Assembly: GCF_005116655.2 (NCBI RefSeq)
Contig: NZ_CP050698.1
Location: forward strand, 62,001-126,000
Origin: Desulfosediminicola flagellatus
GTDB lineage: Bacteria > Desulfobacterota > Desulfobulbia > Desulfobulbales > Desulfocapsaceae
DNA length: 64,000 nt
Direction: 5' to 3'
Position numbers and translations under genes: made by a program. How positions within the stretch are numbered: position 1 is the first letter of the stretch; each line of letters starts with the position of its first letter. A model generated the notes under the pieces. That model was not told where the DNA came from, made no database searches, and saw only the letters and a list, made by a program, of their open reading frames with translations. Of this stretch, positions 37,301 to 43,343 are shown piece after piece.

Positions 37301-38584
37301 GGTGAGCGGCCGCTTCTGCTATCTGTCCGAAGTGGTGGAGCTATTTCGATGCCTGGTATGATGGCAACCGTGCATAATGTTGGTTACAACGAGGACCTTA
37401 TAGCTGATCATGTCAAACGCGATGGCAATGAATATGTGGCATGGGATAATTATAGACGATTTCTGCAGTCGTGGGCGATGATCTCAGGTGTGGAACGAGA
37501 AGATTTTCAGGGGTTAATGAACCAGGCCAAGGAAAAACATGGTGTAACTCTAAAGCGTGAGTTTTCTGCCGAACAGATGAAGGGATTAGCCCTGTCTTAT
37601 CAGAAACTTGTCCGTCAGAGAGGGCTTGGTATTCCCGATGACCCATGGTTACAATTGGTAAATGCCATCGAATTGGTACTTGATTCATGGGACACATCAA
37701 AGGCCACCGACTATCGTCGTATCATGGATGTAAGTGATTCGTGGGGTACTGCCGTCATTGTTCAGGCAATGGTGTACGGAAACCTGAGTGATAAGGCGGG
37801 GTCTGGTGTTGTTTTTACAGCACATCCTTACAGAAAAGTTCAGCGGGTTGCCTTGTGGGGAGATTATGCCTATGGCGATCAGGGTGAAGATATTGTTTCA
37901 GGTCTGGTAACAAGTTGTGCAATATCTGTTGAGCAGGCAGAGCTTGACGGCAGGTCTGTCGATGAGACACTTGAGAGGCGATTCCCTAATATTTATTCAG
38001 AGTTACTGGAGATTTCCCGGGACCTTGTTTATCATAAACACTGGAATCCTCAAGAGATCGAATTTACTTTTGAGGGGCCTGAACCTGAAAACCTTTATCT
38101 GCTTCAGACTCGTGATATGATAACTATCAAGAAAAAGGAGCATCTCAATGTATTTGAAGATACACCACAGCTGTCAGAGTCGCATCTTGGACAGGGGGTA
38201 GGTGTGTCGGGTTCAGCACTTTCCGGCAGAGCTGTTTTTACAGAAGAGAATATTCTTGAAATGAGGGCAAAGGACCCTGACGCGCCGTTGGTACTTATAC
38301 GTGCCGATACTGTACCGGAAGATATCAAAGTAATAAGTATGGCGGATGCGTTGCTAACATCGCGTGGCGGGCAGACTTCGCACGCTTCGGTTGTCGCAGT
38401 ACGTCTTGAGAAAACATGTGTTGTTGGTGTTAAGCAATTAAAAGTATTTGAAACAGCACAATACTGTGAGATTGGGGCACATCGTATTTATTTTGGCGAT
38501 GCTGTATCACTTGATGGTAGAAGTGGTGCAGTGCTCTACGGTACACATTCTGTGCGGGAAGAGCACCATATCCTGCCGATATAA
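34310..38584 (+). CDS. Large dikinase-like protein: N-terminal unknown region, ATP-grasp and phospho-histidine domain
   Basis: This 1424-residue protein resembles pyruvate phosphate dikinase only at its C-terminal third. Residues about 925-1265 form the PPDK-type ATP-grasp with HLGNKGFNLATLM, SVRSGGAISMPGMMATVHN, SGVVFTAHPYRK, GDQGEDIVSG and YLLQTRDM. Residues about 1285-1420 are the swivelling domain, with the phospho-acceptor His1358 in SRGGQTSHASVVAVRL. The PEP/pyruvate TIM barrel that should follow is missing; the chain ends 66 residues after the histidine. Residues 1-920 are helical and match nothing I know. It could therefore phosphorylate a substrate bound elsewhere, perhaps by the N-terminal region. 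It follows glgA-gapA but has its own start after a terminator. The ribosome site is weak. Confidence 0.8.
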   Translation: MNNANIEGAIESDALKANLLETAGKVEIDPELLVLLEVVQKYKGLHSSLEKLLYEVCHPFRNWKIILPQLRSFVLKNSGHYRAHEKGPEAFRLFGRLFFEALEDSQRYPALLNQVVGAKLAWIDKMITIFDHEDLHRFEEPLNELFTKIEELDREDDAIIMHIVHGQHSVKKLATRLVGFSEKEDWNFDYKPLASLIKTVLRKNYLYWLHEDDPLPWFMENCGFLRDDPECLKLFNMLSHEAMNEHVRILENDGLEENPLTELQKFLTLPGHVDIVRHYREVPGMLSSAEQGMSPKTEETYEIHHFIENQKLLFLFKIMDTRGLYLIHEETLREINRSLVQLVRQQTFEEIEEFLLTTFKLLKANVVKFPHTSLQCIQVLGGEVFDRGNSRMVEAFLWGVVRFGFQHANVSGVDENWQPLVNPAHLSNIRVWLHLIMREPKWCGTLFSALIIHLKLSGTCVKDTDLFQRDITELLNHPIEPIYNLSKQFTKLMPVFYNEIGSEGELRDVSTELDEIHKRKDLLIHFLRKQGHVESSNLIVDFIKSIFLFWKTREKNLLIPYLPEEIYVQVSTFGPFIDDQYHLSQRVWSHLGIKDVDDLLELNHDALLAFLTRQTDLQKHEIRRFELLVKMFKLLYQKYKLGFQEIRTELKAGIQDGFVEMEKILDVLDSEDTEQCLEVTLEALEELKAIILSEQKFESREDIYYKRHIAVDIPSVYGRYKEKKFDALSLTFRLENLANIYLEKLPDTVNLTFITQATFWNIVRCLRLFMKALKIDGITSRRLNIYLTLLTNSLKVRRFSYTQYLDIFRGLSEGVKDIMYAYYTNIHQNNLSMIIPQIGQENLLQKYKKLYDEDELSNSVQRLSETFLRELISSTFGLQHLDNFILRIIQTLDSQKDVLDKQHLDLLMTYNQEKTLSLLHKPNPYTHNLIHLGNKGFNLATLMAENIPVPPAFVITTEIFRCRDVVFGYSQAREEFMQRIRESLQEIENLTGCKYGSGERPLLLSVRSGGAISMPGMMATVHNVGYNEDLIADHVKRDGNEYVAWDNYRRFLQSWAMISGVEREDFQGLMNQAKEKHGVTLKREFSAEQMKGLALSYQKLVRQRGLGIPDDPWLQLVNAIELVLDSWDTSKATDYRRIMDVSDSWGTAVIVQAMVYGNLSDKAGSGVVFTAHPYRKVQRVALWGDYAYGDQGEDIVSGLVTSCAISVEQAELDGRSVDETLERRFPNIYSELLEISRDLVYHKHWNPQEIEFTFEGPEPENLYLLQTRDMITIKKKEHLNVFEDTPQLSESHLGQGVGVSGSALSGRAVFTEENILEMRAKDPDAPLVLIRADTVPEDIKVISMADALLTSRGGQTSHASVVAVRLEKTCVVGVKQLKVFETAQYCEIGAHRIYFGDAVSLDGRSGAVLYGTHSVREEHHILPI

Positions 38585-38601
38585 TTCCTGCCAGCATACC
38601 A

Positions 38602-38633
38602 GCGGGCGGACGTTCAGTTCGCCTGCCTTTTTT
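38602..38633 (+). terminator. Terminator of the dikinase-like gene
   Basis: GCGGGCG and CGCCTGC pair with one G-U in RNA, with a T6 run directly after, 18 bp past the stop codon. Confidence 0.75.
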
Positions 38634-38905
38634 AGAATTCCAGTTGAATTAGACTGTTAGGTAATAAGCCGACTGCTGTCATTTTACTGATCGGAAAAAA
38701 AGCGATAATAATCAGTAAATTTGCCGATTATAGTGGACATTTCTTCTGATGTGTATATATAATTGATGACATAACATCATTGTTAGGCATGTCTGCCGTT
38801 ATCTCTATGTATATCTTACTAACGTTTCGTTGTTATTGCATTATATTGATTTTTTAATTGACAGATCTATTAAACTATATTCCAAATCGGATGAGGTGAA
38901 TATTT
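38634..38905. other. AT-rich upstream region of the small Cys-rich gene
   Basis: A 272-bp AT-rich stretch. TTGACA at about 38860 and TATATT just after are too close for a standard promoter (12-bp spacer), so I cannot assign one. No open frame or structured RNA seen. Confidence 0.5.
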
Positions 38906-39148
38906 ATGGCACCCAAGGCGTATCTCAAAGGACCAAAACTGTTTTCACTTGCTCGGAAAAAAGCATTACGTATGGACATTCCTCAGCACAAGGGAATCAA
39001 ACTTTCTGAACTAATCTGTAGAATCCAGGAAAAAGAAGGCAATATACCGTGTTACCAGCGGCAGGAAATGTGCGATGAAGCAGGTTGCTGCTGGCAGGCT
39101 TCATGCAATAGTCGTATGATTGAAAAAACAAAAATTGGTAAAGCCTGA
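38906..39148 (+). CDS. Small SAP-like, cysteine-rich protein
   Basis: An 80-residue basic protein. Its middle (KGIKLSELICRIQEKEG) looks like a SAP-type helix-extended-helix, and its C-terminal half has cysteines in IPCYQR, EMCDEAGCCWQASC, a pattern seen in small proteins of Desulfobacterota and Geobacterales. The cysteines may bind zinc or an Fe-S cluster. GGATGAGG precedes the ATG. Function unknown; nucleic acid binding is a guess from the SAP resemblance. Confidence 0.65.
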   Translation: MAPKAYLKGPKLFSLARKKALRMDIPQHKGIKLSELICRIQEKEGNIPCYQRQEMCDEAGCCWQASCNSRMIEKTKIGKA

Positions 39149-39190
39149 CGCTAAGTTTGAGTGGGAGGGAGGTTTTCCCACTGTGAACTT

Positions 39191-39400
39191 TCATCGCGTT
39201 TCAGGGATACCTATTTTTTTCAGGATGAGTGCGAGTGGACAGAATTTAGTTAAACCGTATTGAAAAAGGTTTAACCCTACAAATGCGGTGAATAGTAACC
39301 AGTATTTACTATGAAATACTGGACTGATTTCTACGCCAAGAGAAAGACTGATTAAAATAAAGATGCCTGCAATTGTATGGACCCAGTCAGTTATTATCAT
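39191..39400 (-). CDS. DUF2892 inner membrane protein
   Basis: A 69-residue protein with two membrane helices (about residues 8-25 and 30-50) and the family ending NLFQYGLTKFCPLALILKKIG. DUF2892 also forms the membrane tail of the rhodanese YgaP. Here the rhodanese domain is absent. It lies 39 bp downstream of the ArsR gene on the same strand, so it is probably under that regulator, as ygaP is under YgaV in E. coli. Confidence 0.8.
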   Translation of the reverse strand: MIITDWVHTIAGIFILISLSLGVEISPVFHSKYWLLFTAFVGLNLFQYGLTKFCPLALILKKIGIPETR

Positions 39401-39439
39401 CTTTACACCTTTATACGGTCTGTTTTTGTTTGCACCTGA

Positions 39440-39730
39440 TCAATCGAAATCCGGGCAAAATAGATTTCTCATGGTCTGAATCAGTTCGAGGATGCGTTTG
39501 TCTGTAATTCTATTATAGATAAAATTTGCATCTTTACGGTAGTCTATTATCCCTTGACTCCTCAGTATGTTCAAATGCTGAGAGACATTGGCGTTGGTAG
39601 TTTCCACCTGATCGCGAATATCCCCGACTGAAAGTTCGTCGTCCTGCAGCAAGCAAAGAATTTTCAGACGGATAGGGTGTGACATCGATTTCAGGATTTT
39701 TGACATCGAGTCTATTTGTTCATCTTTCAT
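39440..39730 (-). CDS. ArsR-family repressor, probable persulfide-sensing type
   Basis: A 96-residue winged-helix repressor with the recognition helix region NANVSQHLNILRSQG and the hairpin DYRKDANFIYNRI. It has exactly two cysteines: Cys26 in LKILCLLQ and Cys92 in NLFCPDF. They are 66 residues apart and sit where the sulfide/persulfide sensors SqrR (41/107) and BigR (42/108) carry their pair, also spaced 66. The metal-binding CVC motif of arsenic sensors is absent. It precedes the DUF2892 gene. AAGGAT is the ribosome site. The sensing role is inferred from position only. Confidence 0.85.
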   Translation of the reverse strand: MKDEQIDSMSKILKSMSHPIRLKILCLLQDDELSVGDIRDQVETTNANVSQHLNILRSQGIIDYRKDANFIYNRITDKRILELIQTMRNLFCPDFD

Positions 39731-39741
39731 ATAATGTATCC

Positions 39742-39769
39742 TTACACTGTTATTTAGCTTTTAATGTAA
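39742..39769. promoter_or_regulatory. Possible ArsR operator
   Basis: TTACA at 39742-39746 and TGTAA at 39765-39769 form a 28-bp dyad with an 18-bp AT-rich centre, starting 12 bp before the arsR coding region. It could be the self-operator; a 5-bp arm is short and may be chance. Confidence 0.3.
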
Positions 39770-40148
39770 TGGTTATGTTCTCTTTGTAAAGGTATATCTG
39801 AATGCTCTTTTTTAACAGGGTTTTCTTTCAGATGGTAGAAAAAGTTTCATACTTTTCGTGTCTTACCTTCAATTGTTGTCCTTTCGCGGTATCTTCTCCT
39901 TTCATCTATCTTGCATTGTGTCTACTATCAGAAAGGAGTGGGGCCTTGCATTCATGTATCGCATTTTCAATGATGAAATGATTTGGGTTGTAAACGAAGT
40001 GCCTCTGGCGGGTTAAGGCAGTAGCCTGAGTTGCCGAGAGCAAAATCTTTACCTGAATTTTGCGATCACGTATAGTGATAATTTGCTTCTTATGTGGCAA
40101 TACACTAAAAAATATGCTCTCATCATGAGTTAGAGATACTCGAATATA
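39770..40148. other. Intergenic region between arsR and acs
   Basis: Divergent AT-rich DNA without a convincing gene. A small hairpin GCAAAAT/ATTTTGC (about 40040-40063) is followed by another, ATCAC/GTGAT. No T run follows, and no riboswitch was recognised. Confidence 0.5.
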
Positions 40149-40184
40149 TGTATGATCATCAGCGCAAGAGGTGTATGATCGTCA
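40149..40184 (+). repeat. Paired direct repeats upstream of acs
   Basis: TGTATGATCATCA at 40149-40161 and TGTATGATCGTCA at 40172-40184 match at 12 of 13 positions, 23 bp apart start to start, about two helical turns. They lie about 100 bp before the acs start and could be regulator sites. Confidence 0.45.
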
Positions 40185-40279
40185 ACAGTTAATTGTTCCG
40201 CTGCATCATCCTGAAATAAGAATCAGGGTAATACCGATTCTTTGTATCGATATACAACTGTATAGAAGGAGGTGGCGTT

Positions 40280-42271
40280 ATGAACAGTGATAGTAATAAG
40301 AAGGCACATGCTGTCCTGAGGCAGAGTTCATTGCCTCCCCCGCAACAGCCGAAGACCCATTCCTCTGTGAATCGTACTGACAATACAACTGATACACCTC
40401 TGAGTTCTCTTGAGAAGATCTCAGAATTCTGGGCCGAAAAAGCGGAAAGCTTGCTGGACTGGTCTGAGAAATGGTCGACGACTATGGCTGGAGATGTTGC
40501 AAATTTTGATGTCCGATGGTTTGAAGGTGGGCGACTCAATGTTGCATATAACTGCCTGGATCGGAATCTGGTAAACGGGCGGAGAAATAAGGCTGCTCTT
40601 ATCTGGCAAGGTGACAAAGACGAAGATTCACGTGTGTATACTTACCAGATGTTATTTCGCGAAGTTTGTCGTTTTGCCAATGTTCTAAAAAAACGAGGGA
40701 TCAGAAGAGGGGACAGAGTTGTAATATATATGCCGATGATTCCGGAGTTTGCGATTGCCATGCTGGCCTGTGCTCGAATTGGAGCAACACATTCCGTGGT
40801 TTTTGCAGGATTTTCAGCAAAAAGTTTACAAGACAGAATTCAGGACTGTGAGGCAAAGCTTCTTGTTACTGCAGATAATATAGTACGTACTGGCAGGGTC
40901 CTGCCGCTCAAGGATAACGTTGATAAGGCTCTTGGCCATTGCCCGAGTATTTCAGGTTGTATAGTTGTCAGAAGAGTTGGGATGGATGTCGGTATGCTTG
41001 ATGGTCGTGATTACTGGTATCATCTTGAAATGCAATCCGCTGATATCTCGGATGATTGTGAGCCCGAAGTTATGGAGGCGAATGATCCGCTATTTATTCT
41101 TTATACATCCGGGTCAACAGGTAGTCCCAAAGGAGTTGTACATAGTACCGGCGGGTACCTCTTATATGCACTCTATACCTGTCGCAAGGTATTTGATCTC
41201 AATGATGATGACATTCACTGGTGCACTGCGGATCTTGGATGGATCACAGGGCATTCGTATCTCCTGTACGGGCCTCTTGGGCTCGGGGCAACCTCATTAA
41301 TGTTTGAAGGGACACCTTCCTATCCTGGTCCAGACAGATATTGGCAGATTGTCGAAAAATACAGGGTAAGTATAATATATACTGCTCCGACTGTGATCAG
41401 GGCTCTCATGAGGTACGGGACGGAGCCTGTAGATATACACGACTTGTCATCCTTACGATTGCTCGGTTCTGTAGGGGAACCTATTAGCCCGGAAGTGTGG
41501 CACTGGTATCACGGTGTTGTTGGTAGGGGAAGTATTCCTCTTATTGATACATGGTGGCAGACTGAAACCGGCGGAATAATGATCGCGCCTCTTCACGATG
41601 AAACCAGGCTGAAACCTGGTTCTGTCGTTAAACCGCTTCCTGGAATTGATGCAGTGGTTCTAAATGAGGATGGTGAAGAGGTGAGTCAAGGTGAGCGAGG
41701 GCGGTTGGTTATCAGAAACCCATGGCCTGGTCTGTTTATCGGGATTTTTATGGATAGAGAGTGTCATGCATCTCATAAGCTCAATGTATTTAAGGGTGGA
41801 TATGATACCGGTGATGGTGCCTGTTGTGATGAGGATGGATATTTCTGGATCACAGGAAGGGGCGATGATGTTATAAATGTTTCAGGTCACCGCCTGGGTA
41901 CGGCGGAAATAGAAGCTGCTTTAGGATCACACCCTGCTGTAGCTGAAGCCGCAGTGGTAGGAGTGTTTCATCCTATAAAAGGGCAGGCTGTATATGCATA
42001 TATTCGTTTGCAAGAAAATTTTAGTGAAACTGAAGCATTGTTCGCGGAACTATGTAATCATGTCAGGTTGCAGATAGGCCCTATAGCAACTCCTGATATG
42101 TTGCAGTGCGTTTCAGGGTTGCCTAAGACGCGTAGCGGTAAACTCATGAGAAGGGTGTTGAAGAAGATTGCCGCAGATGACTTTGACAATTTTGGTGACA
42201 CCTCGGCATTGGCAAATCCATCGATTATCGACACGCTCATTGCATCGAAAAAAGCACTGTCAGCTGAGTGA
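40280..42271 (+). CDS. acs: Acetyl-CoA synthetase (AMP-forming)
   Basis: Acs activates acetate to acetyl-CoA through acetyl-AMP. The adenylate motifs are LYTSGSTGSPKGVVHS near residue 275, DTWWQTETGG near residue 420 and YDTGDGACCDEDGYFWITGR near residue 510. The catalytic lysine lies in LPKTRSGKLMRRVLKK near the C-terminus, the usual site of regulatory acetylation. An N-terminal extension of about 40 residues is rich in Ser, Pro and Gln. AGAAGGAGGTGG is a very strong ribosome site. It gives the organism a high-affinity acetate uptake route. Confidence 0.96.
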   Translation: MNSDSNKKAHAVLRQSSLPPPQQPKTHSSVNRTDNTTDTPLSSLEKISEFWAEKAESLLDWSEKWSTTMAGDVANFDVRWFEGGRLNVAYNCLDRNLVNGRRNKAALIWQGDKDEDSRVYTYQMLFREVCRFANVLKKRGIRRGDRVVIYMPMIPEFAIAMLACARIGATHSVVFAGFSAKSLQDRIQDCEAKLLVTADNIVRTGRVLPLKDNVDKALGHCPSISGCIVVRRVGMDVGMLDGRDYWYHLEMQSADISDDCEPEVMEANDPLFILYTSGSTGSPKGVVHSTGGYLLYALYTCRKVFDLNDDDIHWCTADLGWITGHSYLLYGPLGLGATSLMFEGTPSYPGPDRYWQIVEKYRVSIIYTAPTVIRALMRYGTEPVDIHDLSSLRLLGSVGEPISPEVWHWYHGVVGRGSIPLIDTWWQTETGGIMIAPLHDETRLKPGSVVKPLPGIDAVVLNEDGEEVSQGERGRLVIRNPWPGLFIGIFMDRECHASHKLNVFKGGYDTGDGACCDEDGYFWITGRGDDVINVSGHRLGTAEIEAALGSHPAVAEAAVVGVFHPIKGQAVYAYIRLQENFSETEALFAELCNHVRLQIGPIATPDMLQCVSGLPKTRSGKLMRRVLKKIAADDFDNFGDTSALANPSIIDTLIASKKALSAE

Positions 42272-42494
42272 AAAGGATACGTTGCTGGTGTGAAAAAATG
42301 GTGGTTGAATCATTGAATCATAGAGAAATGAGAGCTTTTTTTCAGGAATTATAGGATAGGCTTGAATCTCGTTTGAGAAAAGAGTTAATTAGGCTGATAT
42401 TTGAAAAGAATTTCATAGTCCTGGCGAAATTCCCGTCCATATTGATACGAGGGGTGGTAATTGCGCTGCTTTGGGTAATATTACAGGAGCTAAT

Positions 42495-43064
42495 ATGGAT
42501 AATGCTCGTTTATTAAAGCCTGAATCCTGCTATCTGCACGTCATTGATGTTCAGCAAAGCCTGATGCGTCAGGTGCATGAAGCTGATCAGGTAACGGCAA
42601 CCACTGCATTAATGATGAAGTGCGCCGCAATACTTAGGCTCCCAATTGTCGCTAATACTCAGTATAAGAAGGGGCTTGGTCTATATGTTCCCGAGATTGA
42701 AGTGTTGGTAGAGGGCATTCCACGACCTGATAAAGTTGAGTTTAACGGATTGGCAAACGAAGAAACATGTAATGTCGTGGATGCTCTTTCTAAGTCGATC
42801 GATACGGTAATTCTGGTTGGCGTTGAAACCCATATCTGTATCTATCAGACAGCAATGGGGGCATTAGCGAGAGGGTTAACACCGTGGATTGTTTCTGATG
42901 GGGTTTCCAGTAGACGAAAAGAGAATCATGAGGCAGGCCTTGCACGTTTACGAGATGTTGGGGCGAAAGTCGGGCCGGCAGAAATGCTCGTCTATGAACT
43001 TCTTGAAAAAGCAGGAACTGAACAATTTAAACAGGTACTACCGCTTATTGTTGAGCAGAATTAG
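42495..43064 (+). CDS. Isochorismatase-family cysteine hydrolase
   Basis: About 189 residues with the family catalytic triad: Asp in HVIDVQQSL, Lys in RPDKVEFNGL and the nucleophilic Cys in VETHICIYQTA. Members hydrolyse amides or related small molecules (nicotinamide, N-carbamoylsarcosine, isochorismate), and the substrate cannot be read from sequence. ATG 42495 has ACAGGAG at ideal spacing; the frame could start eight codons earlier. The gap from acs is 223 bp, so linkage to acetate metabolism is not implied. Confidence 0.85.
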   Translation: MDNARLLKPESCYLHVIDVQQSLMRQVHEADQVTATTALMMKCAAILRLPIVANTQYKKGLGLYVPEIEVLVEGIPRPDKVEFNGLANEETCNVVDALSKSIDTVILVGVETHICIYQTAMGALARGLTPWIVSDGVSSRRKENHEAGLARLRDVGAKVGPAEMLVYELLEKAGTEQFKQVLPLIVEQN

Positions 43065-43124
43065 ATGGTTTTCGGACTGGACACTAGTGCCATGTCATGT
43101 GTCAGATATCGTAATAATTTGAAG

Positions 43125-43208
43125 CTTTTTCTCTTCCTGCAAGGCATGACTGATTGAGCGTAGCAGCGCTATGTAACTGAAGGATTAACGAAGTCAGGAA
43201 GTGAAAAG
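43125..43208. other. Large imperfect stem-loop upstream of alaS
   Basis: CTTTTTCTCTTCCTG (43125-43139) pairs with CAGGAAGTGAAAAG (43195-43208) with one bulge and one mismatch, enclosing a 55-nt region that contains a second small stem (AGCG/CGCT). No T run follows. It could be a repeat-type palindrome or part of the alaS leader. Confidence 0.45.
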
Positions 43209-43343
43209 GGCGAGCAGAATTAGACATCTGAGGCATGGCAGGACACGAGATAAATTTTACAGAAAAATGAATCTGGCAGTTGATCTCCCATGCTGAAAAT
43301 CAGCGAGAGTGCTGCTAAGAAATACTTACATAAAAGAAAAGTT

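Noticed and set aside
39906..40100. 64-codon minus-strand open frame between arsR and acs
   Set aside because: No ribosome site, no family resemblance, and it overlaps small hairpins in an AT-rich gap.
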